From NCBI RefSeq assembly GCF_014203895.1, contig NZ_JACHJY010000008.1:1-64000 (forward strand): a DNA stretch of 64,000 nt. Reading direction: 5' to 3'. The notes beneath the pieces are model-generated. The model did no database searches. It saw only the letters and a program-made list of their open reading frames with translations, and was not told the origin of the DNA. A program made the position numbers and the translations under genes. Source of the DNA: Streptomyces nymphaeiformis (lineage in GTDB: Bacteria; Actinomycetota; Actinomycetes; Streptomycetales; Streptomycetaceae). Of this stretch, positions 1 to 8,019 are shown piece after piece; within the stretch, counting starts at the first letter, position 1; every line of letters starts with the position of its first letter.

Positions 1-485
1 GTGATCCAGCGCTTGACGCCGTTGAGCACCCAGGAGTCGCCGTCGCGCACGGCGCGGGTCTTCATGCCGGCCGCGTCGGAGCCGGCGTCCGGCTCCGAGA
101 GGGCGTAGGAGAACATCGCGTCGCCCTTGGCCAGCGGGCCGAGGTACTTGTGCTTCAGCTCCTCGGAGCCGGACAGGATCACCGGCAGCGAGCCGAGCTT
201 GTTGACGGCCGGGATCAGCGAGGACGAGCCGCACGCGCGCGCGACCTCCTCGATCACGATCACGGTCGCCAGCGCGTCCGCGCCGGCGCCGCCGTAGGTC
301 TCGGGGACGTGCACGGCGTGCAGGTCGTTGGCGACCAGCGCGTCCAGGGCCTCCTGCGGGAACCGGCCCTCCTCGTCCACCGCCGCGGCGAACGGAACGA
401 TCTTCGCCTCGGCGAGGGCACGCACCGACTCCCGGAGCATGTCGTGCTCCTCGGAGGGTCGATACAGGTCGAAGTCCTTACCCAT
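1..485 (-). CDS. acdH: Acyl-CoA dehydrogenase, N-terminal part (cut by window edge)
   Basis: Reading leftward from an ATG at 485, the translation begins MGKDFDLYRPSEEHDMLRES and continues through the helical N-terminal domain to the FAD/substrate motif SYALSEPDAGSDAAG near residue 130, then runs off the edge. This is the acyl-CoA dehydrogenase fold: FAD-dependent alpha,beta-desaturation of acyl-CoA with electrons passed to ETF. The N-terminus closely matches, from memory, the Streptomyces AcdH implicated in branched-chain amino acid catabolism. Catalytic Glu and C-terminal domains lie outside the window. GGAG precedes the ATG. Its promoter must lie in 486-656, which also contains a hairpin and a receptor-type palindrome. 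Confidence 0.9.
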   Translation of the reverse strand, partial: MGKDFDLYRPSEEHDMLRESVRALAEAKIVPFAAAVDEEGRFPQEALDALVANDLHAVHVPETYGGAGADALATVIVIEEVARACGSSSLIPAVNKLGSLPVILSGSEELKHKYLGPLAKGDAMFSYALSEPDAGSDAAGMKTRAVRDGDSWVLNGVKRWI

Positions 486-556
486 GATGGAGCTCCCCTA
501 GACGCTTGTGGCACTGAGTACCCTCAGCAAAACACACTCAGTGCCATATACGCCAG

Positions 557-589
557 AGCGCCCCGACGCCAGTTCCGCGTCGGGGCGCT
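557..589. terminator. Intrinsic terminator-like hairpin
   Basis: Perfect 13-bp inverted repeat (557-569 with 577-589) around a 7-nt loop, lying between the end of the receptor gene and the start of the acyl-CoA dehydrogenase. A T-rich stretch follows only on the plus strand, so for the leftward genes it may be an attenuating hairpin rather than a full terminator. Confidence 0.55.
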
Positions 590-631
590 TCTGCTCTCTG
601 GTGGGGCCGCTCGCCTCTGGGGCGGGGCCAT

Positions 632-654
632 GTAAAGAACCGATCAGTCGGTTT
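632..654. promoter_or_regulatory. ARE-like operator (site A)
   Basis: Inverted repeat AACCGA (638-643) / TCGGTT (648-653) in an AT-rich flank. On the minus strand the core AAACCGACTGA is shared with site C (4904-4926); the two 23-mers match at 19 positions. This is the general form of autoregulatory elements bound by ScbR/ArpA receptors. It abuts the receptor gene stop codon and lies about 150 bp upstream of the acyl-CoA dehydrogenase, so it could control that gene or double as a small terminator. Confidence 0.5.
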
Positions 655-656
655 TC

Positions 657-1337
657 TTAATCTTCGGTTTCCGCGGAGTTCGCCGCGTTTCTACGCTGCC
701 ATTCCGCGTCGTAATCGGCGCCGAGCTTCCGTCCGTACTCCTCCGTCAGGCCGAGTCCGGTCAGCAGCGCCGGCGTGCAGATGCTCGGCATGAAGTGCTG
801 GAGCAGGACCGACACGCGATGGATCAGGTCTTTGCGGTCGCACAGGATCTGGGACATCGCCTGGACCCCGGAGAAGGCGCCCGAGAACAGCGAGGCGGTG
901 TCCGTCACGTCGACGTGGACGAGCAGCTCGCCGCGCGCCTTCGCGACCATCAGGATCTCCGAGACCTGATCGATCCACGCCTGGAACGGGGCGACCCGGT
1001 CGACTCCCGTGGCGCCACTGTCGAGGGCCAGGGCGACGCTGGCCCGCACGAGCGCGTCGCGCTGCAGCCGGTGGGCCAGCAGGAACGCCTGGTCCGCGAG
1101 CTCCTGGAGCTTGATCGCCTGCGGGGGCAGCGGGATGTCGAGCATCTGCGCGTCGAGCACTCCGAGGGCGAGGTCTTCCTTGGAAGCAAAGTGGAAATAA
1201 AGAGCTCCCTTGGTCACCCCCGCGCGAACCAGGATCTCTCCGATGGTCGTGCGCTCATAGCCCCGCTCGGCGAAGACGGCCGCAGCCGACTGCAGGATCG
1301 CCTGCCGGGTCTTTATCGCGCGCGCTTGCTGCGCCAA
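657..1337 (-). CDS. ScbR/ArpA-type gamma-butyrolactone receptor (TetR family)
   Basis: A 226-residue TetR regulator starting LAQQARAIKTRQAILQSAAA. The residues AERGYERTTIGEILVRAG then VTKGALYFHFASKEDLALGV form the helix-turn-helix (about 22-60), diagnostic of the ScbR/ArpA/FarA receptor family. The start is a TTG at 1337 preceded by GGGAGG at 4-nt spacing. The longer reading from 1499 would run into the divergent gene. Length and C-terminal pattern fit true receptors (about 215-230 aa). Family knowledge: the free protein represses its targets by binding autoregulatory elements, and a butyrolactone or butenolide releases it. The divergent AfsA-family gene should make the ligand. A candidate operator lies in the shared promoter region (1391-1416). 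Confidence 0.9.
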   Translation of the reverse strand: MAQQARAIKTRQAILQSAAAVFAERGYERTTIGEILVRAGVTKGALYFHFASKEDLALGVLDAQMLDIPLPPQAIKLQELADQAFLLAHRLQRDALVRASVALALDSGATGVDRVAPFQAWIDQVSEILMVAKARGELLVHVDVTDTASLFSGAFSGVQAMSQILCDRKDLIHRVSVLLQHFMPSICTPALLTGLGLTEEYGRKLGADYDAEWQRRNAANSAETED

Positions 1338-1390
1338 GGCGCCTCCCGCTGTATCGCTGTCTGTGCTCGTCGTGTGACGTGAAGCATTGA

Positions 1391-1416
1391 AAAGAAAACC
1401 GGGCTGTACGTATTCT
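1391..1416. promoter_or_regulatory. ARE-like operator (site B) in divergent receptor/synthase promoter
   Basis: AAAGAAAACCG at 1391-1401 matches the left half of site A (AAGAAAACCG); the right half (TGTACGTATTC) is degenerate. It sits in the 128-bp region between the divergent TTG (1337) and ATG (1466) starts, where receptors of this family normally autoregulate and control the synthase. Confidence 0.45.
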
Positions 1417-1465
1417 AATCCGGGCGGACGCGCCGCCCAGGGGCGCGGGGACGCGAGGGGGATCC

Positions 1466-2419
1466 ATGGATCAGAACTTTCGAGGAGCGACGTCGACACG
1501 CGTCCCCGGGGAGTTCGTTCACCGATCGGATCCCATGGACATCATCCCCACGGGGTGGACCCGGTTGACGGAGAACCGGTTTTTCGTCTCCGCTCGCTGG
1601 CTCGCCGCACATCCCTTCTTCTCTCCGGTGGCAGGGGACCGGCACGACCCCGTACTGGTGGCCGAGACGATACGCCAGACGACCATGCTGCTCGCTCATG
1701 CCGAATTCGCGGTACCCGTCGAGGATCAGTTCGTCATGTGGGGCCTCCACTACACGGCCGACGCCGAGGCCCTCGCCTTCGACGGCCCCTCCTCCGACGT
1801 CACCGTCGACGTCATCTGCTCGGACCTCGACATCCGCCGCGGCAGTCTGCGGAACCTCCGCACCACCATGGTGCTGACCCGCGACGGCCGGCACCTCGCC
1901 ACCGGCGGCACCCAGGCACGCTGCACCTCCGCCCTCGCCTACCGCAGGGTCCGGGGCGAGCGGATGGCCGCGCTCGGCCGGCCCGTCCCGCTGCTCCCGG
2001 GCGTCGCGCCCCAGCTGGTCGGCCGGGAGCACGCCAAGGACGTCGTCCTGGCCCCGGGGACGCGTCCCGGCCAGTGGCAGCTGCGCATCAACACCGGCCA
2101 CTCCACCCTCTTCCGGCGCCCGAACGACCACGTGCCCGGCATGCTGCTCGTCGAAGCCGCCCGGCAGGCGGCCACGGCGACCCTCGGCAGCCGGGCGTAC
2201 CTGCCGACCGACATGGACGTGTCGTTCTCGCGGTACGCCGAACTCGACAGCCCCTGCTGGATCGAGGCCGAGGTCCTGCCCGGCTCCGACCCCGAGACGG
2301 CCACCGTCCGCGTCAGCGGCGCGCAGGACGGGGAGCCCGTCTTCCTCTGCACGCTCACCGCCCCGTCCCGGGACCTCGCGGTGGCCGGAGCCGGCCTCGG
2401 CACCTGCCTGACCGGCTGA
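1466..2419 (+). CDS. AfsA/ScbA-family gamma-butyrolactone biosynthesis protein
   Basis: A 317-residue protein with the two AfsA-type hotdog repeats. The first carries GDRHDPVLVAETIRQ (Glu67, Arg70) and the second NDHVPGMLLVEAARQ (Glu229, Arg232), equivalent to the conserved acidic/Arg pairs of AfsA and ScbA. The family condenses a beta-ketoacyl-ACP with dihydroxyacetone phosphate to begin signal-molecule synthesis. The N-terminal EFVHR also matches family members, supporting the ATG at 1466 (GAGGGGG upstream); an internal ATG at 1535 would delete conserved sequence. It is divergent from its probable receptor and followed on the same strand by two oxidoreductase-like genes that could finish the signal. 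Confidence 0.92.
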   Translation: MDQNFRGATSTRVPGEFVHRSDPMDIIPTGWTRLTENRFFVSARWLAAHPFFSPVAGDRHDPVLVAETIRQTTMLLAHAEFAVPVEDQFVMWGLHYTADAEALAFDGPSSDVTVDVICSDLDIRRGSLRNLRTTMVLTRDGRHLATGGTQARCTSALAYRRVRGERMAALGRPVPLLPGVAPQLVGREHAKDVVLAPGTRPGQWQLRINTGHSTLFRRPNDHVPGMLLVEAARQAATATLGSRAYLPTDMDVSFSRYAELDSPCWIEAEVLPGSDPETATVRVSGAQDGEPVFLCTLTAPSRDLAVAGAGLGTCLTG

Positions 2420-2453
2420 GCAGGACCGCGACGGAACGGAACAGAACGGAACC

Positions 2454-3392
2454 ATGGGGCCTCGCATACTGATCACCGGCGCGACCGGATTCATCGGCAG
2501 CCGGGTGGCGGCGACGGCCGCGGCCTCGGCCGGGCCGGCGAGCGTACGGCTGCTCGCCCGCCGCCCGCTCACCCCGCCGGCGGCCCCGGGCGTCGAGGTC
2601 GCCCCGGGCGACCTCCGCGACCCCGACTCGCTGCGCCGCGCCTGCGAGGGCACCGACGTGCTGATCCACTGCGCCTCGGCGATCGGCGCGGACGAGGACC
2701 TGTCCCGCGCCGTCAACGACGAGGGGACCCGGGCCCTGGTCGACGCGGCCGTACGCGCCGGGGTGACCCGGATCGTCTCCCTGAGCACCGCCTCCGTCCA
2801 CGGCCGCGGCCCCTTCCGCGCGGCGGCGCCCGGCACCCTGCCGCTCGCCCCGGGCTCGGCGACCAGCCGCACCCGGGCGGCGGGGGAGCGGTACGTCCTG
2901 GACGCGGGCGGGACCGTCCTGCGCCCCCACCTCGTGTACGGCACGGGGGACCGGCAGCTGATGGCCGGCATCGTCCGGCTGCTCGCCGCGCTCCCGGGCC
3001 CGCTCGACGGGGGCTCCTCGCTGCACTCCCTGGTCGACGTGGACAGCCTGGCGGGGGCCCTGCTCGGCGCGGCGCTCTCCCCGCGGACGCGGCCGGGCGC
3101 CCACTACGTCAACCATCCGGAGCCGGTTCCGGTGGCGGAACTGCTCGCGGTCGCCGAGACGCTCCTCGACGGGCGGGCCGGGACCCGGGGGCCGACGGTG
3201 GACATCGCCGAGGCCCGGGAACTGCTCGCGGACCTCCCCTTCGCGCAGCACCACCTCGCGATGCTCGCCACCGACCACTGGTTCGAGGACGACCGCCCCT
3301 GGCGGGAGTGGGGCCGGGAGCCGGGGCCGGGCTTCACCGCGACGATCGCGGACCACCTGCCGTGGTACCGCGCCGCGATCGACCCCTCCTGA
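2454..3392 (+). CDS. NAD(P)-binding epimerase/dehydratase-like protein, atypical active site
   Basis: A 312-residue extended SDR. ITGATGFIGSR at residues 6-16 is the Rossmann dinucleotide motif. LSTASVHG supplies the usual serine strand, and RPHLVYGTGD the post-catalytic segment. Where the family has YxxxK, this protein reads TSRTR (within GSATSRTRAAGER), so both catalytic Tyr and Lys seem replaced. It lies 34 bp after the AfsA-family gene. Epimerase-like genes do occur next to AfsA homologues, so a role in tailoring the signalling molecule is plausible, either as a reductase with altered chemistry or as a binding protein. The spacer holds a repeated GAACGGAAC pattern and only a weak ribosome site. 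Confidence 0.75.
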   Translation: MGPRILITGATGFIGSRVAATAAASAGPASVRLLARRPLTPPAAPGVEVAPGDLRDPDSLRRACEGTDVLIHCASAIGADEDLSRAVNDEGTRALVDAAVRAGVTRIVSLSTASVHGRGPFRAAAPGTLPLAPGSATSRTRAAGERYVLDAGGTVLRPHLVYGTGDRQLMAGIVRLLAALPGPLDGGSSLHSLVDVDSLAGALLGAALSPRTRPGAHYVNHPEPVPVAELLAVAETLLDGRAGTRGPTVDIAEARELLADLPFAQHHLAMLATDHWFEDDRPWREWGREPGPGFTATIADHLPWYRAAIDPS

Positions 3393-3443
3393 CGCGGAAC
3401 CTCCCCGCACAGCAGATCCGAACGGAAAGAAGGCACCACCGAC

Positions 3444-4208
3444 ATGTCCGCGCTGGCCGGAAAGACCGCGATCGTCACCGGGGCGAGCCGAGGCATCGGA
3501 AGAGGCATCGCGGAGCGGCTGGCCAGGGACGGCGCCCTGGTCGCCGTGCACTACGGCCGCAGCGAGGCGGCCGCCCGCGAGACGGTGCGGGCCATCGAGG
3601 AGGCGGGCGGCCGGGCCTTCGCGGTCCACGCGGAACTGGAGGAGCCGGACGCCGTGGACACGTTCTACGCCGCCCTGGACGCGGGCCTCGCGGAGCGGGG
3701 CGCCGGTCCGGGTTTCGACATCCTCGTCAACAACGCGGCGGCCAGCGGCTCGGGCCGGATCCACGAGCTGACCGGCGAGGTCTTCGACCGGCTCTTCGCG
3801 ATCAACGTCAAGGCCCCGCTCTTCCTCGTCCAGCGGGGTCTCGACCGGCTGAGCGACGGCGGCCGGATCGTCAACATCTCCTCGGCCGCGACGAAGCGCG
3901 CCTTCCCCGAGTCCGTCACCTACGTGATGACCAAGGGGGCCGTCGACACGATGACCCCGGCCCTCGCGAAGGAGCTGGCGCCCCGGGGGATCACGGTGAA
4001 CTCCGTGGCCCCCGGCTATGTCGCGACGGACATGAACGCGCACCGCCGCACGACGCCGGAGGCGAGTGCCGCCCTCGCGGCCCACTCGGTGCTCAACCGG
4101 CTCGGGACGCCGGCCGACATCGCGGACGTGGTCGCCTTCCTCGTCTCCGACGACGCGCGCTGGATCACCGGCCAGTGCGTGGACGTGTCGGGCGGCTACA
4201 AGCTCTGA
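3444..4208 (+). CDS. Short-chain dehydrogenase/reductase (FabG-like)
   Basis: A 254-residue classical SDR with TGASRGIG (residues 12-19) for NAD(P) binding, NNAA, the serine in NISSA, the catalytic pair in YVMTK, and C-terminal ITGQCVDVSGGYKL. All catalytic residues are present, unlike the neighbour upstream. AGAAGG precedes the ATG. In butyrolactone clusters an SDR reduces the 6-keto group or the butenolide (ScbB/BprA-like role), which is the most likely job given the AfsA-family gene two genes upstream; a general beta-ketoacyl reductase activity cannot be excluded. It ends 13 bp before the convergent regulator gene. Confidence 0.87.
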   Translation: MSALAGKTAIVTGASRGIGRGIAERLARDGALVAVHYGRSEAAARETVRAIEEAGGRAFAVHAELEEPDAVDTFYAALDAGLAERGAGPGFDILVNNAAASGSGRIHELTGEVFDRLFAINVKAPLFLVQRGLDRLSDGGRIVNISSAATKRAFPESVTYVMTKGAVDTMTPALAKELAPRGITVNSVAPGYVATDMNAHRRTTPEASAALAAHSVLNRLGTPADIADVVAFLVSDDARWITGQCVDVSGGYKL

Positions 4209-4221
4209 CCGGGCCGGACGC

Positions 4222-4872
4222 TCAGCCGACGGGCGCGTGCACGAGGCCGGTCACGGCCGGACTGCCCGCGGGTTCGAGCCCGTCGAGCGCCCCCGGGTCC
4301 GCCAGCATCGGGAGCAGCGTCCGCCACAGGCTCGTGACGGAACGGGGTGAGAGCCATTCGTCGTTGTCGCGGCAGAGGGCCTCCAGGCCGATCGTGGCGG
4401 CCACGATCATGCGGGCGAGGTCCTGCTGACGCCCGGTGCCGGCGGCGAGCAGGCCCTCGTCGGCCGCCTCCGCGAGCCGCTGCTGCACACAGCTCTGCCA
4501 CTCCTGGCGCAGATTGAGCTCCGTACGGGAGTCGTCGGCGCAGCTGAGCCGGAACCCGGCGCGGACGACGACGTCGTCGCGGAGCAGCCTGGCCAGGGCG
4601 TGCGAGGTGTCGGCCAGGTTCTGCAGGGCGTTCGACCGTCGCCCGTACACGATCCGGGCGGTCCGGCGCAGGGTGGCGCAGGCCTCGTCCTCGACGGCGC
4701 AGGCGACCGCGGCCTTGTTCTCGAAGTGGAAGTGGAGCGCCCCGGGGCTCACGCCCGCCCCCGAGCTGATGGCGGACAGGGTGGCCAGGGCGTAGCCGTG
4801 CCGCTCGAACTCCCTGGCCGCCGAACTGATCAGCGCGTCACGGGTCCGTGTGGCCCGCTCTTGTTTGGTCAC
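4222..4872 (-). CDS. Second TetR regulator, ScbR2-like pseudo-receptor candidate
   Basis: A 216-residue TetR protein beginning VTKQERATRTRDALISSAAR, with helix-turn-helix LATLSAISSGAGVSPGALHF and HFENKAAVACAV. The layout is that of the butyrolactone receptor family but more diverged (VSPGALHFHFENK instead of VTKGALYFHFASK), as in pseudo-receptors that sense antibiotics or intermediates rather than butyrolactones. The GTG at 4872 has GGAG 6 nt upstream and matches family N-termini; an upstream TTG at 4905 lies inside the putative operator. Site C is 32 bp upstream, consistent with autoregulation or cross-regulation by the receptor at 657-1337. Confidence 0.82.
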   Translation of the reverse strand: MTKQERATRTRDALISSAAREFERHGYALATLSAISSGAGVSPGALHFHFENKAAVACAVEDEACATLRRTARIVYGRRSNALQNLADTSHALARLLRDDVVVRAGFRLSCADDSRTELNLRQEWQSCVQQRLAEAADEGLLAAGTGRQQDLARMIVAATIGLEALCRDNDEWLSPRSVTSLWRTLLPMLADPGALDGLEPAGSPAVTGLVHAPVG

Positions 4873-4903
4873 CTCTGGCTCCAGTAGCCCCTGTGCCGAC
4901 GTC

Positions 4904-4926
4904 AAACCGACTGAGCGGTATTGTAC
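4904..4926. promoter_or_regulatory. ARE-like operator (site C)
   Basis: The plus strand reads AAACCGACTGAGCGGTATTG and on to TAC; the 23-mer differs from site A at only four positions. It sits directly upstream of the second receptor-like gene (start 4872), where an autoregulatory operator is expected. Confidence 0.6.
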
Positions 4927-4953
4927 GGGGCTTTGGTGTGCCTTGGTGTGCCT

Positions 4954-5469
4954 TCAGGGCGCTTCGGTGAACCCGGCCTCCGGACGCCCCGGTCGGGTGA
5001 GGACCACGACCGCGCCGGCGAGCAGCACCACGTTCTTGACGACGAACTCGCCCACCAGCGTGAGCAGCAGCGGGTTGGAGTGGGCGAAGGCGAGCGCCGG
5101 GGTGAGGACGAGCACCGCGAAGGTGCCGCAGAGGTGGGCGGTGAGCACCGGGAGCGCGGCGGCGCGGGCGCGGCCCGACATCAGCCAGACGCCGAGGGCG
5201 ATCTCCGCCCAGCCGAGCGCGGGCACGAACCAGCCCCCGGCGGGGAACGGCAGGACGGCGACGACGAGTGCGGCCGCCGGGCTCAGCCCGATGACCTTGA
5301 GCACGCCGAACCAGACGAACACCCCGCCGAGGCCGGCCCGGAGCATGCCGAGGCCGTACCGGTGCAGCCGTGGCGCGAGCCGGTAGAAGGCGCCGGTGCG
5401 GGGCGGCGGTGGCGGTGGCGGCGGAGCGGTGGTCGTGACGGGAGGCGAGAGTTCCGGGGAAACGGTCAT
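4954..5469 (-). CDS. DoxX-like small integral membrane protein
   Basis: A 171-residue protein with a Pro-rich N-terminus (PPPPPPPP near residue 20) and four hydrophobic segments: GMLRAGLGGVFVWFGVLKV, a long segment around AALVVAVLPF, LPVLTAHLCGTFAVLVLTPA, and VVKNVVLLAGAVVVL. The FVWFGxLK motif and four-helix layout suggest the DoxX/DUF417-like superfamily of bacterial membrane proteins. The ATG at 5469 is the first sensible start; upstream in-frame sequence is low-complexity. Function is unknown, possibly redox or osmotic stress related. It is unlinked to its neighbours except by divergence from the operon starting at 5862. Confidence 0.7.
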   Translation of the reverse strand: MTVSPELSPPVTTTAPPPPPPPPRTGAFYRLAPRLHRYGLGMLRAGLGGVFVWFGVLKVIGLSPAAALVVAVLPFPAGGWFVPALGWAEIALGVWLMSGRARAAALPVLTAHLCGTFAVLVLTPALAFAHSNPLLLTLVGEFVVKNVVLLAGAVVVLTRPGRPEAGFTEAP

Positions 5470-5861
5470 GGGCGGGCATCTCCAACACGAGTCGACGCGG
5501 GGCCGGACGGGGCGGATCGAGGCCGGACGGGGCGAGCCGGGCAAGGCGGTTCGAGACCCCGCCGAGGTGGGGCCGGGCGGGCGGACCGTTCGGATCACGC
5601 CGAAATCGCGGCCGGAGGGGTGGACGCCGTGGGCCCACGCTAACGAGCCTCCGGGGCCCCCGGCGACGCCCATCGCTTCCTTGCATGCCCGCGATGGAAG
5701 AAGTCGATCGGCCGTTGCCGGGCCCGATCGGATCTCGCCAGCCTGAAGAACGTTCGAGTTTGTGTTTGATCTCCGGCCGGTCCGGGGCTGATGCACAGGC
5801 CCGGACCCCGAGTCCGTCCACTCCCCGGCCCGTCTGCGCCCGTCTGCGAAGGAACCCCCGG
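5470..5861. other. 392-bp divergent intergenic region
   Basis: No coding sequence is supported. It must hold the promoters of the DoxX-like gene and of the long operon starting at 5862. An inverted repeat CCATCGC/GCGATGG (5670-5676 and 5691-5697) brackets TTGCATGC, and an AT-richer stretch at about 5745-5775 (TTCGAGTTTGTGTTTGATC) is the likeliest promoter segment. There are repeated GGCCGGACGGGGCG blocks at 5504-5540. I could not define a confident -35/-10 pair. Confidence 0.4.
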
Positions 5862-7391
5862 ATGACCCACCGCCCCGCCACCCCCGCCCGCACCCCGCTC
5901 ACCCGGCGCCGGGTGCTCACCACGACCGCCGCCGCGGCCGGCGCGTTCGCCCTGACCGGCACCGCCGCCCGGGCCGTTCCCACCAGCTTCGAGGCCGAGA
6001 CCCGCACCGGCCGCCGGGCCCCCGGCGCCGTGGCCGACCCCAGCGTCGTCGTCCGCTGGAACCAGGCCGCGATGGACGCGATCCTCGGCCGCTACCACGC
6101 CGCCGGCAACCGCTTCGGCCCCGCCACCGTGAACGCCCGTGCCCTCGCGGTCGTCCACAACGCCATCTACGACGCCTGGGCCTGTTACGACCGCCACGCC
6201 GTCGGCACCCGCTTCGGCGGCTCCCTGCGCCGCCCCCGCGCCGAGCGGACCCTCGACAACAAGAACGAGGCCATCAACTACGCGGCACACCTCGCCCTGC
6301 TCGACCTGTACCCCGAGTACAAGGTCGCCATCGACTCGATGCTGCGCAGCCTCGGCGGCGACCCCGAGCTCACGGACCCCCGCCCGTACAGCCCCGCCTG
6401 GATCGGGCTCCGCACCGCCCGCGCCGTGATCGAGTACCGGCACGCCGACGGCGCCAACCAGCTCGGCACCCCCGCGTACTCCGACACCACCGGCTACCAG
6501 CCGCGCAACAGCCCGCAGATCGCCGGCGCCTTCGACCCGGCCACGGTCACGGACCCGGCGCACTGGACCCCGCTGATCGTGAACGGCAAGACGCAGAAGT
6601 ACCTCACCCCGCAGTTCGCGGTGATGCAGCCCTTCGCGCTGAGCAGCCCCGACCAGTTCACGGTCCCCGCCCCGCCCGCGTACCCCTCCGTCCGCATGAC
6701 GGCCGCCATCGAGGAACTCCTCGACATCAGCGCCGGCCTGACGGACGAGCACAAGGCGATAGCCGAGTTCTGGCTCAACGACGACGTCACCCCGCCCGGC
6801 GCGCAGCAGATGTGGGGGCGGTACGTCTCCGCCCGCGACGGGCACGGCGTCGACGAGGACGCCAAGCTCTTCTTCGGCCTCAACATGGCCGAGTGCGACG
6901 CCGCCATCGGCTCCTGGGCGGTCAAGGCCCAGTACAACTTCGCGCGTCCCTCCACCCTCGTCCCGTACGACCGGCGCGGGCAGCAGATCCGCGCCTGGGG
7001 CGGCCCCGGGCAGGGCACCGTCACCATGGACGGCGTGAACTGGCAGGCGTACGTGGCCGTCCCGCCGTTCCCTTCCACCGTCTCCGGGCACAGCACGTTC
7101 TCCGGCGCCGCCTCCGAGTTCCTCCGCCGCTTCACCGGCTCGGACTCCTTCGGCGACTCGTACCGCTTCAAGGCGGGCGCCTCCACCGTCGAGCCCGGCC
7201 TCACCCCGCGCACCGACGTCGTCCTGCACTGGGCCACCTTCAGCGAGGCCGCCCACCAGGCCGGCATCTCCCGCGTGTACGGCGGCATGCACTGGAGCTT
7301 CGACAACGAGCCCGGCATCGAGATGGGCCACCGCATCGGCGAGGTCGTCCACCGCAAGGCCATGCGCTACTTCAACGGCTCCCACCGCTGA
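5862..7391 (+). CDS. Tat-exported vanadium haloperoxidase / PAP2-type phosphatase-like enzyme
   Basis: A 509-residue protein. LTRRRVLTTTAAAAGAFALT near the N-terminus is a twin-arginine signal, so the enzyme is exported folded. All three vanadate/phosphate-site motifs are intact: K-x6-RP (KAQYNFARP, about residue 355), the SGH motif in PSTVSGHS (about 408), and SR-x5-H-x3-D (SRVYGGMHWSFD, about 470-481). The length (about 500) is typical of vanadium-dependent haloperoxidases rather than short PAP2 phosphatases. Family knowledge: haloperoxidases oxidise halide with H2O2, while relatives are acid phosphatases; sequence alone does not decide. GAAGGA lies 8 nt before the ATG. It is first in a seven-gene run and only 47 bp from the next gene. 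Confidence 0.88.
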   Translation: MTHRPATPARTPLTRRRVLTTTAAAAGAFALTGTAARAVPTSFEAETRTGRRAPGAVADPSVVVRWNQAAMDAILGRYHAAGNRFGPATVNARALAVVHNAIYDAWACYDRHAVGTRFGGSLRRPRAERTLDNKNEAINYAAHLALLDLYPEYKVAIDSMLRSLGGDPELTDPRPYSPAWIGLRTARAVIEYRHADGANQLGTPAYSDTTGYQPRNSPQIAGAFDPATVTDPAHWTPLIVNGKTQKYLTPQFAVMQPFALSSPDQFTVPAPPAYPSVRMTAAIEELLDISAGLTDEHKAIAEFWLNDDVTPPGAQQMWGRYVSARDGHGVDEDAKLFFGLNMAECDAAIGSWAVKAQYNFARPSTLVPYDRRGQQIRAWGGPGQGTVTMDGVNWQAYVAVPPFPSTVSGHSTFSGAASEFLRRFTGSDSFGDSYRFKAGASTVEPGLTPRTDVVLHWATFSEAAHQAGISRVYGGMHWSFDNEPGIEMGHRIGEVVHRKAMRYFNGSHR

Positions 7392-7438
7392 GCCGGCCGC
7401 CGTCGATCCGCCCCCGCCCGTCGCACGAGGAGTACACC

Positions 7439-7978
7439 GTGAGCAACCAGACCCAGACCCCCGCGGGTGCGGCGGCCCCGCCCGCCCCGAGCCGATGGGC
7501 GGGCGGCGCCCCGCCCTTCCCCGGCCCCCGGCCCGCCGTGCTCGGCAGCCTCGCCACCGTCGTGTCGCTGCTGATCCTCGTCGCGCTCGGCGAGGCCACC
7601 GGCCACCTCCTGATGATCGCCCCGCTCGCCGCCACCGCGATGATCATCTGCAGCACCCCCGCCCTGCCCCCGGCCCAGCCCCGGGGCGTCCTCCTCGGCC
7701 AGCTCGGCTCCGGCGCCCTCGGCCTCGTCGCGGTCGCCGTCCTCGGCCACTCCCTGTGGGTGGCCGCCCTCGCCGCCGGTCTCAGCGTCGGACTGATGCT
7801 GCTGCTGCGGGCCGTCCACGCGCCCGCCGCCGCCACCGCCGTCCTCGCCGTCCTCCAGGACCCCGCGCCCCTGCGCTTCCTCGTCCTGCTCGCCGTCGGC
7901 AGCGCCCTGCTCGTCCTGGTGGGCCTCGTCGCCTCGCGGCTCGGCGCGATCGGCAAGTACCCGTCGTACTGGTGGTGA
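7439..7978 (+). CDS. HPP-family integral membrane protein
   Basis: A 179-residue protein starting at a GTG preceded by GAGGAG. The polar N-terminus (SNQTQTPAGAAAPP) is followed by four to five hydrophobic segments, including AVLGSLATVVSLLILVAL, LLMIAPLAATAMIICSTPAL, LGLVAVAVLGHSLWVAALAA and FLVLLAVGSALLVLVGLVAS. AVHAPAAATAVLA matches the conserved HPPA-type motif region of the HPP family (some homologues take part in nitrite transport in plastids and cyanobacteria). It lies inside the operon between the haloperoxidase-like enzyme and the rhodanese. A transport role for a small anion such as nitrite or a pathway product is inference. Confidence 0.75.
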   Translation: MSNQTQTPAGAAAPPAPSRWAGGAPPFPGPRPAVLGSLATVVSLLILVALGEATGHLLMIAPLAATAMIICSTPALPPAQPRGVLLGQLGSGALGLVAVAVLGHSLWVAALAAGLSVGLMLLLRAVHAPAAATAVLAVLQDPAPLRFLVLLAVGSALLVLVGLVASRLGAIGKYPSYWW

Positions 7979-8019
7979 CCCCCGCCCCCCCTCCCGCCCA
8001 CACCCTCAACGGAGCCACC

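Noticed and set aside
1338..1499. Longer ScbR-like protein starting at 1499
   Set aside because: It would overlap the divergent AfsA-family start and the operator; the TTG at 1337 has a proper ribosome site and the family N-terminus.
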